A stretch of 64,000 nt of DNA from JACCWP01 sp963785115 (lineage in GTDB: Bacteria; Actinomycetota; Actinomycetes; Propionibacteriales; Nocardioidaceae). The stretch covers positions 434,001 through 498,000 of the forward strand of contig CAWATY010000031.1 in the NCBI GenBank assembly GCA_963785115.1, in the 5' to 3' direction. Of the stretch, positions 29,161-39,551 are shown piece after piece. Under the pieces are notes generated by a model. The model was not told the DNA's origin and did not search any database. It worked only from the letters and a program-made list of their open reading frames with translations. A program made the translations under genes and the position numbers. The first letter of the stretch is position 1. Each line of letters opens with the position of its first letter.

Positions 29161-31757
29161 GTGTCATGTGCCATCTCTGATTGCGATTCGGTACCCCTTC
29201 CGCGCGCCGGTGCATCGGGCGTCCTGCTCCTGGTCGAGGACGACCCGGACCACGCCTTCCTGGTCCGCCGCCAGCTGCGCGAGCAGCTGCCGCGAGCTCG
29301 AGATCGTGCACCTCGCCACAGCAGGCGAGGCGACCGCGCGGCTGGCGGCGGCGACGTGCGCTGCGTCGTGCTCGACCTGTCGCTGCCGGACGCCAAGGGG
29401 CTGGAAGCCGTACGGCTGGTGCGCGCCGCGGACCCGACCGTCCCGATCGTGGTGCTCACCGGCATGGACAGCGACGAGCTCGGGCGGCAGGCCCTGCAGC
29501 TCGGCGCGCAGGACTACCTGGTCAAGGGCCAGCACGGGCCGACGCGGTCCGCCGTTCGGTGGTCCTCGCCCTCGAGCGAGCCAAGCGGCAGGCGGCCGAG
29601 CAGGGGCAGGCGCTGCTCGCCCACCGACTGCAGCTCGTGCTCGAGGCGTCTGCCGAGGGCATCTGCATGATCGACGGCGACGGGGGGCTGAGCTTTGCCA
29701 ACCGGGCCGCGGCGGACCTGCTCGGCGTCGCCGCCGACGACTGGTCGGCAGGGCCCTGCACGACTTCCACTCTGTGCGCAAGCGGGCTGCGCGCTCGAGC
29801 GGCAGCTGCGCGCGGGCACAGCTCGACGCGGGCGAGCAGCGGTTCCGCTCGCCGGACGGCAACGTCACTGTCCTCGAGGTACGCACCGCGCGCTCATGAC
29901 CGGCACGGACGGCGGCGAGGACTGGCCACGGCGCGCCCAGGGCCTTCGTCGTCAACCTCACCGATGTCACCGCGCGGCGCCGCGCCCAGGACGCCCTCGC
30001 GGAGCGCGAGGCCCAGCTCGTCGACGCGCAGCAGCTCGCTCACCTGGGCAGCTGGGAGTGGGCCCCGCCGCCGACGAGGTGCTGTGGTCGGACGAGATGT
30101 ACCGCGTCACCGGGCTGCTCCCGTCCGACGTCCCCGAGGACGTGCGCGCCTTCACGGCGTACACCGAGCTGGTCCCGGTCGCGGAGCGGGCGCGCTCCGG
30201 CCGCTGTTCGAGGGCTGGACGGCCGCCCGCGCCCGGTCGACGTGGTGCACCGGCTCGTGCGGCCCGACGGGAGCCTGCGCTGGCTGCAGTGCCGCGCCAG
30301 CGTCGGCGAGGCGGCCGGCCGGCCGACGGCCCGACCCTGCGCATCGTCGGCACCGTCCAGGACATCACCGAGCAGAAGGTCGCCGAGGACGCGCTCGCCC
30401 ACCAGGCGCTGCACGACGCCCTCACCGGGCTGCCCAACCGCGCCCTGCTGCTCGACCGGCTGGAGCGGGCGCTCGCCGACCGCCGGCGCGACCGTGGCCG
30501 TGGTGTTCATGGACCTCGACCGGTTCAAGTGGGTCAACGACAGCATCGGCCACCCGCCGGCGACGATCTGCTGGTGGCCGTCGCCGAGCGACTGGCCCGG
30601 TGCTGCGGCCCTCGGACACGCTCGCCCGGATCGGCGGCGACGAGTTCGTGCTGGTGTGCGACCGCCTCGCCGCCGAGCACCAGGTGTTCCCGGTGGTCGC
30701 CCGCCTGTCCGCGGCGCTGAGGCGCCCGTCTCCATCGACGGCCGCGAGGTCGTCGTCACGGCGAGCATGGGGGTCGCCGTGGCGGCGGCCGGCGAGCAGG
30801 TCGACCCGGAGTCCCTCATCCGCGACGCCGACACGGCGATGTACCGCGCGAAGGAGAACGGACGGGCGCGCTGCGAGATCTTCGACGAGGCGATGCGCCA
30901 GCGGGCCTCGCAGCGCCTGGAGGTCCAGGTCGACCTCCGCCGGGCCCTGGGCGCGGCGAGATCACGCCCTGGTTCCAGCCCGTCGTCGACCTGCGGACCG
31001 GACGGGTCGTGGGGTGCGAGGCCCTGGCCCGGTGGGGGCACCCCACAAGGGCCTGCTGATGCCGGACGCCTTCATCCCGCACGCCGAGGAGACCGGCGCG
31101 ATCGTCGCCCTGGGCAGTGCGGTGCTGCTCCAGGCGTGCCGCCAGGTCGCGGACTGGAACCGCGCGCGCCCCGGCCGACGCCCGCTCACGCTGTCGGTGA
31201 ACGTGTCCGCGCGCCAGCTCGGCTCGGTCCGGCTGGTCGAGACCGTCCGCGACGCGCTCGAGCGCTCCGGTCTGCCGCCCGAGCTGCTCTGCCTCGAGGT
31301 CACCGAGAGCGTCGTCATGGAGGACGTCGCCATCAGCGGAGCGGTGCTCGGGGGGCTGCGCGAGCTCGGTGTCCGCACCGCGGTCGACGACTTCGGCACG
31401 GGCTACTCCTCGCTCGCCTACCTGCTGAGCCTCCCCGTCGACCTGCTGAAGATCGACCTGTCCTTCGTCCGGGTGCTCGACGCCCCCGACGGCCCGCGGT
31501 CGCCATCGTGCGCGCCATCGCCGCCCTCGGCGACGCCCTCGGGATGCGGGTCCTCGCCGAGGGCGTGGAGACGCTGGAGCAGCTCGACGAGCTGACGGGC
31601 TCGGCGTCCAGCAGGGCCAGGGCTTCCTGTGGGGCCGCGCGGTGCCGCACGACGAGGCGACCTGGGCGACTCACCTGGAGGCGGCAGGTCGCGCCGATGC
31701 GGGGATTCCCGCCGCCCGGGGCCGGCCGACGTCCCACCGCCTGGCGGGCACCGATGA
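29161..31757 (+). pseudogene. REC-PAS-GGDEF-EAL signalling protein, many frameshifts
   Basis: About 860 aa over at least ten frame changes. The start is GTG 29161. A receiver domain reads VLLLVEDDPDHAFLVRRQLR, VVLDLSLPDAKGLEAVRLVR, VLTGMDSDELGRQALQLGAQ then DYLVKG. PAS-like regions follow (QLVLEASAEGICMIDGDG). The GGDEF domain has HDALTGLPNRALLLDRLERA, VVFMDLDRFKWVNDSIGH and RPSDTLARIGGDEFVLVC, so the GGDEF signature and the RxxD inhibitory site are both intact. The EAL domain has EALARWGHP, LCLEVTESVVMEDVAISGAV, AVDDFGTGYSSLAYLLSLPV then LKIDLSFV, and LAEGVETLEQLDE. Both c-di-GMP synthesis and breakdown are possible. Its end appears to overlap the kinase start (ATGA near 31754). Confidence 0.78.
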
Positions 31758-33585
31758 ACATGCTCGCGCCGAGGCGGCCGAGGCCCCGGCGGAGCCCACG
31801 GTCTTCCTGCACGTCACGCAGCTGATCGACCTCGCGGTCGTCGCCTGCGCGGTGGTGGTGCTGGCCCGGCGCCGGACCACCGCCGCTCGCCGCCACGGGC
31901 TGGGCCCTCGCCATGTTCGCGATCCTCGGCTCGGTGGTCGTCGCCGGTTCTCAGGTCGAGGACGACGGGTCGCTGCTCCGGCACGGCTACACCGTCGTCC
32001 TGGTCTGCGTGCTGCTGCTCGTGCCCTACCTGCTGGTGCGGTTCGCCTTGGCGCTCGGCGCCGTCAGCGCACGGGTGCACCGGGTCGCCGTGGTGGCCAC
32101 CGTGGCTCAGCTGGCGTGCACCGCTCGTCTCGCCGCACTTCCCGCAGCCCGGTGAGCCGCGGCGGCTGGTTCACCGCCTACGTCGTCCTGGTCATCGTCG
32201 GGTGGACCGTGCAGTCCGTCCTCGCCGCGTACGGGCTCTGGACGGCCGGCAACGGCCAGCCGACGGTGGTCCGGCACCGGATGCGCACGCTGAGCGCCGG
32301 CGCGGTCGTCATCGCGCTGGCGCTGGTCGCGAGCGGCGGCTCCGGCGACGCCGAGCGCCGCGCCAGGTCGTCACCACGCTGATCGGCGCGCTCGGCATCG
32401 GCCTGCTGGTGCTCGCCTTCGTCGTCCCGACCTGGCTGCGCGCCGCCTGGCGGCCGCGGACCTGGTGGCGCTGGGCGCCACCGAGCGCGTCCTGATGGCC
32501 GCCGTCACCCCTGGGGACGTCGCCGACACGATCCTGCCTGCGCTCGTCCGCTGTTCGGCGCCAGCACGGCCTGCTCGACGACGGCCGCGGTCCGTCGACC
32601 GGGCCGGGGCCGAGCTCGAGGCCCTGCGAGCAGGACCTGTCGGGGCGGAGCTCCGCGAGTGGAGCGTCCTGACGGGCACCGGCTTCGCCTGCCGGCTGAG
32701 CGCCGGGTGGGTGGTCGTCGGGGCGGGCACCCTCGCGCCCGTGTTCGGCCCGAGCGAGCTGTCGCTGCTCGAGCGCGTGGGGTCGTTCGCCGACCTCGCG
32801 CTGCAGCGGTGCCGGCTGTTCGAGCAGGAGGCAGGAGCCGCCGGGTGGCCGAGGCGGCGAACGCCGAGCTGCAGACCCTGGTCTACAGCGTCTCCCACGA
32901 CCTGCGGAACCCGATCATCTCCGTGCTCGGGTACCTCGACGTCCTGGCCAGGAGCACGCTGGCCAGCTCCAGGGCGACGGCCAGCACTACCTCGACCGGA
33001 TCTCGGTCAACGCGGTGTACATGCAGAGCCTGATCCAGGACCTGCTGGAGCTGTCCCGGATCGGTCGCAGCGAGCCGGCCCCGCAGGCGGTGCCGTTCGG
33101 TGCGCTGGCCGAGTCGGTGGCGCAGGAGGTGCGGGTCCTGCACCCGGCCTGCGACATGTCCGTGGCGGGCGCCTTCCCGATCCTGTGGATGAGCGAGCTC
33201 CGGGCCCGGCAGCTGCTGACGAACCTGCTCGACAACGCGGCCAAGCACGCTGCAGGCGAGACCCGGGTGAGGGTGAGCGCCGAGCGCGACGGACGGGTTG
33301 GGGCGGGGCCGCGGTCCTGATCACCGACAACGGGAGGGGCATCCCGGAGCGCTACCGGCAGAAGGCCTTCGAGGTCTTCGAACGCCTCGAGGCGCGCACC
33401 GACATCCCCGGCACCGGCATGGGGCTCCCGATCTGCAGGCGGATCGTCGAGTCCGTCGGCGGGACGATCGTCCTCGAGGGTCCCCCACCGGGGACCCCGA
33501 CCGGCACCACCGTTCGCATCACACTCCCAGCGTCCGCCGTCCGGACGTGGTCCCCGTCGCAGCCACCGAGAAGGAGAACGCGTGA
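31754..33585 (+). pseudogene. Membrane sensor histidine kinase, many frameshifts
   Basis: About 610 aa over about eight frame changes. The N-terminal ~230 residues are membrane-rich: TVFLHVTQLIDLAVVACAVV, AMFAILGSVVVAGSQVED, VVLVCVLLLVPYLLVRFALA, WFTAYVVLVIVGWTVQSVLA and VVTTLIGALGIGLLVLAFVV. A GAF-like region follows (LGATERVLMAAVTPGDVADT). The kinase core has the phospho-acceptor LVYSVSHDLRNPIISVLGYL, the N-box LLTNLLDNAAKHA, and ITDNGRGIPERYRQKAFEVF with GTGMGLPICRRIVESVGG. The stop overlaps the response regulator start, so that protein is the likely partner. Start is either ATG 31754 or 31760. Confidence 0.75.
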
Positions 33586-34029
33586 TGACCCCGCCCACCC
33601 CAGCCGCGTGTCCTGCTCGCCGAAGACGACGTCGACCACGCCTTCTTCACCACCCGCGCGTTCCAGGACGCGCATGGCCCCGACCTCGACATGCGCACGG
33701 TCAGCGACGGCGAGCAGCTGCTGGACTACCTCAACCAGCGCGGCGAGTACGCCGGTGCGGCCCGCCCGCACCTGATCGTGCTCGACCTGCGGATGCCGAA
33801 GAAGGGCGGCCTCGAGGTGCTCGCCGAGATGCACGAGAACGAGGACCTGCGCACCATCCCGGTCGTGGTGCTGAGCTCCTCCGACCGCCCCGAGGACATC
33901 AGCGCCAGCTACGCCAGGGGAGCCAACTCCTACGTCACCAAGCCGGCCAGCCTGTCCGGGCTGCGCACGGGCGTCGGCGAGCTGGCCCGGTACTGGATGG
34001 ACGTCGCCAGCCTGCCCGAGCCCGCCTGA
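33585..34029 (+). CDS. Single-domain response regulator (Rcp1-like), one frameshift
   Basis: About 147 aa. ATG 33585 overlaps the kinase TGA, and AAGGAGA lies upstream. A frameshift near 33608 separates MTPPTPAA from VLLAEDDVDHAFFTTRAFQD. The receiver domain is complete: acidic pocket EDD, phospho-acceptor in LIVLDLRMPKKGGLEVLAEM, switch Ser/Thr in VVVLSSSDRPEDISASYARG, and the lysine in SYVTKPASLSGL. There is no output domain, so it probably relays phosphate or controls a partner protein, like cyanobacterial Rcp1 with phytochrome kinases. Convergent with the LigD-like gene, 7 bp away. Confidence 0.85.
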
Positions 34030-34036
34030 CGCCTGG

Positions 34037-35661
34037 TCAGCGGATCGCCGGCAGCCGCTGGTCGCTGTCGAGCACCCGCGCGGAACGGGTCGCCGCGCTC
34101 GGCGAGCCGGTCGAGCACGGTGCGGATCGTGAAGCCGTCGGGGCGCAGCGTCGGGGTCGTCGAGCTCGTCCCAGTCGATCGGCGCGGAGACGGGCGCGCC
34201 GGGCGCGGCGCGCGGGCTGTACGGCGCGACCAGCGTCTTGTTGATCGCGTTCTGGGTGTAGTCCAGCCGGGCCAGGCCGCCGCGGTCGCTGACCTCCCAC
34301 TTCCAGCTGACCAGCTCGGGCACCACCGCGCCGACGGCCCGGGACAGCTGCTCGACCCAGGCCCTGGTCTCGTCGAAGACGGGCCGCGGGCGATCGGGAT
34401 CCAGATCTGGATGCCGCGCCGGCCGGTCACCTTGGGCTGGCCCCGCACGCCGAGGTGCTCCAGGGCGGTGCGGTGCAGCCGGGCGAGCGTCAGCATGTCG
34501 TCCCACGTCGTGGCCGGCCCGGGTCGAGGTCGATCAGCGCGTAGGTCGGCCGCTGCGGCTCGTCGGTCCGCGAGGTCCAGGCGTGCCACTCCAGCGCGCC
34601 GAAGTTGGCGGCCCAGACCAGCGCCGCCGGCTCGTCGACGACCAGGTAGGTGCTGGTGTCGCCGTGGCTCGGCCTCCGGGTTGTCCCAGCGCGGCAGCCA
34701 GTCCGGGGCGTGGTCCGGCAGCTGCTTGTGCCAGAAGCCCTTCGTTCCGGCGCCGTTCGGGAACCGGTGCATGTTCAGCGCCCGCCCGGCCAGGTAGGGC
34801 AGGGCGGTCGGCGCGATCAGGGCGGCGTAGCGCAAGCAGGTCGCGCTTGGTCACCGGTGGCTCGCCGTCCCGGGCCGGGAACAGCTCCTTGTCGAGATTG
34901 GTCACCCGCAGCGTCGCGGCCGAAGACGTCCCAGGTGCCCTTGTCGCCGAGGGCGTCCAGCGCGGCCAGCTCGTCGTCGTCGGCCCGCGTGGCCCGCACC
35001 AGCGCGATCGAGGCCCGGGCGGCCGGCAGGTCCGAGCGCCACAGCCGGTCCGGGTCGGCCTTCACCTCGTCGTTGGTCCGTCCGCTGAGCGACCGAGCGG
35101 GGATGGTCCTCCGGGTCCCAGCCCGTCGACCGCGTGCTCGTCGTCGCTTGTGCAGCAGCAGCCACTGGTCCTTGTCGCCGGCGTCGCCGCGGCGGACCAG
35201 CACCAGCCGGCCGCGCAGCTTCTCGCCGTGCATCTCGGCGTGCAGCTCGCCGGCGGCGACCGCGGCGGCCGGGTCGTCGGTCTCGTGCGGCTCCCAGGTG
35301 CCGCTGTCCCACACGATGACGTCGCCGCCGCCGTACTCGCCGGCCGGGATGACGCCCTCGAAGTCGAGGTACTCGATCGGGTGGTCCTCGACGTGCACGG
35401 CCATGCGCCGGGCCGCCGGGTCGAGCGTCGGCCCCTTGGGCACGGCCCAGCTGACCAGCACCCCGTCGATCTCGAACCGCAGGTCGTAGTGCAGCCGGCT
35501 GGCCCGGTGCCGCTGCACGACGAACCGCGGCGCCCCGTCGCCGGCGCCGGGCCGCCGCCGCCCGCCGGCTCCGGCGTGCGGGCGAAGTCGCGCTTGCGGC
35601 GGTACGGCCGCAGGGGGTCGCCGTCCGCCGACGGTGTCCCCCGGGACTTCTTGGTGGGCAC
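34037..35661 (-). pseudogene. LigD-type phosphoesterase-polymerase (no ligase domain), about ten frameshifts
   Basis: About 540 aa over about ten frame changes. GTG 35661 starts VPTKKSRGTPSADGDPLRPY. The 3'-phosphoesterase domain has FVVQRHRASRLHYDLRFEID, VLVSWAVPKGPTLDP, MAVHVEDHPIEYLDFEGVIP, AGEYGGGDVIVWDSGTWEP and LRGRLVLVRRG. The primase-like polymerase domain has TNLDKELFPARDGEPPVTKR, ALNMHRFPNGAGTKGFWHKQ, the metal site YALIDLDPGPATTWDDMLTL, RGIQIWIPIARGP and LARLDYTQNAINKTLVAPYS. LigD proteins repair double-strand breaks with Ku. Here the ATP-dependent ligase domain is absent, and no Ku gene is present. The start lies 3 bp beyond the beta-glucosidase stop. Confidence 0.78.
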
Positions 35662-35663
35662 GG

Positions 35664-37046
35664 CTACCCGGCCGGAGTCGTTCCACGCAGGAACGACCGC
35701 AACCAGCGGCCGCTGGCCTTGAGCGTGCGCTGCTGGGTGGTGTAGTCGACGCGGACGACGCCGAACCGACGGCTGTAGCCGTACGCCCACTCGAAGTTGT
35801 CGATCAGGCTCCACACGAAGTAGCCGGTGAGCGGGATGCCGCGCTCGACGGCCGTCGCACAGGCGGCCAGGTGCTGCTGCAGGAACCGGGTCCGCTCCGG
35901 ATCGGCGACCGAGCCGTCCGGCCCCGGGACGTCGGGGTAGGCCGAGCCGTTCTCGGTGACGAGCAGCGGCAGGTCCGGCGCCAACGTGTGCACCTGCTCG
36001 AGCACGTCCAGCAACCCCTCGGGACAGACCGGCCAGTCCATGTGGGTCCGCGGTGCGCCCGTGTCGACCATCCGCACGTGCTCGCTGCCGGGATAGTTCG
36101 ACGCCGGTGCCTGTTCGGCCCGCTCAGCCGATCCGGACGCGACCGTGTGCCGGGTGTAGTAGTTGACGCCGAGGAAGTCGAGAGGCGTGGAGATGCGGAC
36201 GAGGTCTGCCTCCGGGTTCGCCGCGAACCACTCCTCCTCCCCCAGGTCGGACAGCACGTCCTTCGGGTACTCCCCACGCAGCACGGGCTCGAGGAAGAAC
36301 CGGTTCTGCAGCCCGTCGATCCGGCGCGCGGCGTCGACGTCGTCGGCACCGCCCGACGCGGCCTGGACAGAGTAGAGGTTCAGGGTCACGCCCACGCTGG
36401 CGGCGGGGTCGGCCGCACGCAGGGCGTCGACGGCGAGGCCGTGCCCGAGCAGCAGGTGGTGGGCGGCTCGAGCCGCCTGCGAGCCCAGCTGCCGACCCGG
36501 CGCGTGCAGGCCCGAGGCGTACCCGAGGAACGCGGAGCACCAGGGCTCGTTCAACGTGATCCAGTGCGACACCAGGTCGCCGAGCGCCGCTCCCGCCACC
36601 CCGGCGTAGTCAGCGAAGTGCTGCGAGGTGTCGCGGTCGAGCCATCCGCCGGCGTCCTCGAGGGGCTGCGGCAGGTCCCAGTGGTAGAGGGTCACGTACG
36701 GAGTGATGTCGTGCGCCAGCAGCGACTCGACCAGCCGCCGGTAGAAGTCCACGCCCTGCGGATTGACCGTCCCCGTCCCGGTGGGCAGCAGCCGCGACCA
36801 GGACAGCGAGAGCCGGTAGGCGTTCACCCCGAGGTCGGCCAGCAGCGCGACGTCCTCGGCGTAGCGGTGGTAGTGGTCGGCCGCCACGTCGCCGGTGTCG
36901 CCCTCGTGGACCGCGCCTGGCCGCCGGCTGAACGTGTCCCAGATGCTCGGCCCTCGCCCGTCCTCGGCCGCGGCCCCCTCGATCTGGTAGGCCGCAGTGG
37001 CCGTCCCCCAGGTGAAGTCCGGTGGGAACTGGTTGCGGTCGGTCAT
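35664..37046 (-). CDS. GH1 beta-glucosidase
   Basis: 460 aa, full GH1 length and a clean frame. It hydrolyses terminal beta-D-glucosyl (or galactosyl/fucosyl) residues with retention. The N-terminal signature is FTWGTATAAYQIEGAAAEDG. The acid/base is E167 in HWITLNEPWC, the nucleophile E365 in LLVTENGSAY, and the glucose-binding residues sit in FVWSLIDNFEWAYGYSRRFG. There is no signal peptide, so it is cytoplasmic and acts on imported disaccharides. ATG 37046 overlaps the TGA of the aldo/keto reductase, so the two are co-translated. Confidence 0.93.
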   Translation of the reverse strand: MTDRNQFPPDFTWGTATAAYQIEGAAAEDGRGPSIWDTFSRRPGAVHEGDTGDVAADHYHRYAEDVALLADLGVNAYRLSLSWSRLLPTGTGTVNPQGVDFYRRLVESLLAHDITPYVTLYHWDLPQPLEDAGGWLDRDTSQHFADYAGVAGAALGDLVSHWITLNEPWCSAFLGYASGLHAPGRQLGSQAARAAHHLLLGHGLAVDALRAADPAASVGVTLNLYSVQAASGGADDVDAARRIDGLQNRFFLEPVLRGEYPKDVLSDLGEEEWFAANPEADLVRISTPLDFLGVNYYTRHTVASGSAERAEQAPASNYPGSEHVRMVDTGAPRTHMDWPVCPEGLLDVLEQVHTLAPDLPLLVTENGSAYPDVPGPDGSVADPERTRFLQQHLAACATAVERGIPLTGYFVWSLIDNFEWAYGYSRRFGVVRVDYTTQQRTLKASGRWLRSFLRGTTPAG

Positions 37047-38019
37047 CGGTCTCCCTCGTGGTCGAGCCAGGCGCGCGGAGCAGGTACGAGCTCGGCGAGC
37101 TCCTGCCAGAAGCCCTCCGGCAGCGCGGTGGCGAGGCTATGCATGATCTGGGTGAGTCGCTCGGGCTTGCTGAAGCCGACAACGGTGGTCGCGATGCGCT
37201 CGTCGCGCAGCGAGAACTGCAGCGCGGCGGTCGCCAGGTCGGTGTCGTGACGCGCGCAGACCTGCCGCATCGCGGTGACAGCACGGACGGTGTCCGGATG
37301 CGCCGGGCGGTATCCGTAGCGAGGAGAACTGTCGTCGCGCTGCCGGGCCAGGATGCCGCCGCCGTACACGGCCGCGTTGATCACCGCCATTCCCCGGTCG
37401 AGAGCCTGCTCGATCAGCTCTTCCGCGCTGCGGTCGACGAGCGTCCAGCGGTTGTGCACCAGCAGCACGTCGAACACTCCAGCTCGAGGTAGCGGGCCAT
37501 CTCCTGCACCGGGCCGCCCGCCAGTCCGATGGCGCCGACCTGCCCGGACTCCTTGAGGTCGACCAGCGTGTCGACCGCCCCGCCCTTCTCGGTCACCACC
37601 TCGAACGGGAAGTGCTCGGGGTCGTGCAGGTGGACGAGCGGCAGGTCGGACAGGCCCAGCCGCTGTTTGCTCTCCCCGACCGAGGCAACGACCCTGGGTC
37701 CGGAGAAGTCGCCGTCACGGGCGTCGACCTTGGTGACGACGACGAAGTCGTCGGGCAGGCCGCCGAAGTCCGCGATGGCGGCCCCGATCCGGCGCTCACT
37801 TTCGCCGTCGCTGTAGCCGTTGGCCGTGTCGAGCGTGCGGATGGGGCTGTCCAGGATCTGCCGGACCAGCGCGACCGCGTCGTCGGTCGCGACCTCGTAG
37901 CCGAAGTTCCCCGGCATGCTGCCCAGCGGCGCCCCACCGGCGCACACGGCCGAGACCGTGAGACCCGTGGTGCCGAGCGGACGCATCCAGCCGGGGTGGT
38001 CCGGCGTCAGCACCGTCAC
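37043..38019 (-). CDS. Aldo/keto reductase (D-threo-aldose 1-dehydrogenase-like), one frameshift
   Basis: About 325 aa with one frameshift near 37478. The N-terminal barrel has PLGTTGLTVSAVCAGGAPLG and RTLDTANGYSDGESERRIGA with the Asp/Tyr catalytic pair, VVVTKVDARDGDFSG with the lysine, and LVHLHDPEHFPFE. After the break come FDVLLVHNRWTLVDRSAEEL, MAVINAAVYGGGILA and IATTVVGFSKPERL. The family oxidises L-fucose, D-arabinose or similar sugars using NAD(P). Translational coupling to the GH1 enzyme suggests joint use on a released sugar. The gene starts about 70 bp from the EAL-DICT gene stop. Confidence 0.82.
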
Positions 38020-38089
38020 CTGTCACTGCCGCGGTGAAGAAGCACGCCGCCTAGTCTCCCGTGGCTGCGTGACGCGGTCGACCGGGTGG

Positions 38090-39301
38090 TCAGCCCTCGG
38101 TCGGTTGAGCCACGGCGCGCGACATCAGCGAGTGCGCGGCGGACACGACGACGTCGCGGTCGTAGGTGAGGGCGAACTCGAAGCGTCGATCGAGGTCGGC
38201 ACGTCGTCGCCCATGTGGCGGCCAGCAGGGCGGCGGCGAAGTGCGGCCCAAGGACGACGACGTCCCACTCGCCTCGCATCGGATCGGTGGGATGCAGGTG
38301 GCGCCGCGCACACCGGGGACGGGCTGGAGCGGGAGGCCGTCGCCCAGGGCCGCCGTGAAGGCGATGGTCTCGGCGAGCCGCCGGTACCGCCGGGCCGTGA
38401 TGGGAGTGAAGTGCGGGGCCTCCTGGAAGGCGGCCAGCAGGATGCACGTCGACCCCTGGTGCACCGCCTCGCGCTCGAGGTGCTTGCTGATCTCGACCAG
38501 CAGCGGCTTGGCCGAGCGTCGCAGTCCGGTGCCGTCGGGCAGGCAGCGGAAGGGCGAGACGTCGGCACCGCGCACGGGCGACGGCTGCGCGAGCTCGATC
38601 GCGGTCGCCGGGCCTACGGCCACCGTCGTGGCGGGACGACCGAGCAACCAGCCCTGTCCGAGCGTCGCGCCCAGAGCCAGCGCCACCCGGACGTGCTCCT
38701 CGGTCTCGATCCCCTCGGCCAGCAGCACCGCGCCCGACCGCTCGGCGTAGGCGTTGACGGCGTTCATGATCCTGGCGATGTCCGGGCTGGGGCGCCGCTG
38801 GACGAGTCCGATGTCCAGCTTCACCACCTCGGGCCGCAGCAGCGCCATGAAGGCCAAGGAGAGCTCGTCGGCACCCACGTCGTCCAGCGCGATCTTGCCG
38901 CCGTGCAGACGCAGCTCCTCGACGGTGGCCAGCAGCTCTGACGGGCGAACCGACAGGGCACGTTCGGTGATCTCCAGCACGACCTCGAGGCCGGCCGAGT
39001 CGCGGGCGAGATCGAGCACCTCTCCCAGCTGGTTGACATCGAGCACCTCGGGCTCGACGTTGACGAACAAGGTGAGCGGGGCCGCGATGCCGGTGGCGAT
39101 CGCGCCGGTGAGCGCCGAACGGCGGCACAGCGCGTCCAGCTCGGCGAGCCGCCCGGATCGGCGCGCCTCGGCGAAGAGCCGGTCCGGGGTGTGCAGGTCG
39201 CCCAGCGGTCCGCGGGCGAGGGCCTCGTAGCCGACGACCTCGCGACCCTCGAGCTCCACGATCGGCTGGAACGCGCTGCGGACCTGCCCCTTGGCCAACA
39301 C
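38090..39301 (-). CDS. EAL domain plus DICT sensory domain protein
   Basis: 403 aa from GTG 39301; upstream in-frame sequence suggests the true N-terminus may lie further out. The EAL domain reads VRSAFQPIVELEGREVVGYEALARG, EVVLEITERAL, KIALDDVGADELSLAFMALL then EVVKLDIGLV and LLAEGIETEEHVRVAL. The loop-6 DDFG is DDVG, a conservative change. The C-terminal half is a DICT-type domain (PLLVEISKHLEREAVHQGST, FTPITARRYRRLAETIAFTA), common in actinobacterial EAL proteins and light or stress sensing. Two compensating indels at about 38280 and 38205 scramble the middle of DICT. Divergent from the GGDEF gene, with a 250-bp intergenic region. Confidence 0.85.
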   Translation of the reverse strand: MLAKGQVRSAFQPIVELEGREVVGYEALARGPLGDLHTPDRLFAEARRSGRLAELDALCRRSALTGAIATGIAAPLTLFVNVEPEVLDVNQLGEVLDLARDSAGLEVVLEITERALSVRPSELLATVEELRLHGGKIALDDVGADELSLAFMALLRPEVVKLDIGLVQRRPSPDIARIMNAVNAYAERSGAVLLAEGIETEEHVRVALALGATLGQGWLLGRPATTVAVGPATAIELAQPSPVRGADVSPFRCLPDGTGLRRSAKPLLVEISKHLEREAVHQGSTCILLAAFQEAPHFTPITARRYRRLAETIAFTAALGDGLPLQPVPGVRGATCIPPIRCEASGTSSSLGRTSPPPCWPPHGRRRADLDRRFEFALTYDRDVVVSAAHSLMSRAVAQPTEG

Positions 39302-39551
39302 TCGATCGAGCGCGGTGGAGCGGGATGCTGCGCGGAGTCGCGTCGACTGCGGAAGTCATACGTGCATCGTGCGGCCCCACGGACCCCGCGTGCGGCTGCG
39401 GGCGCGTACGGGCGACGTCCGACCGGTACGAGCCGCAAAAGGGCCAGCTGGAGCCGAGGTCGACCCTTCGGGCTCATGTGCCCGTCGCGGATGTGCCTCA
39501 CTGGTCGTTGACGGTCGGCTGCAGATCTGGCGGACCCCGGAAGGGACCCAC

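Noticed and set aside
39508..39513. TTGACG upstream of the membrane GGDEF gene
   Set aside because: No acceptable -10 at 16-19 bp spacing (the sequence there reads CGGACC).
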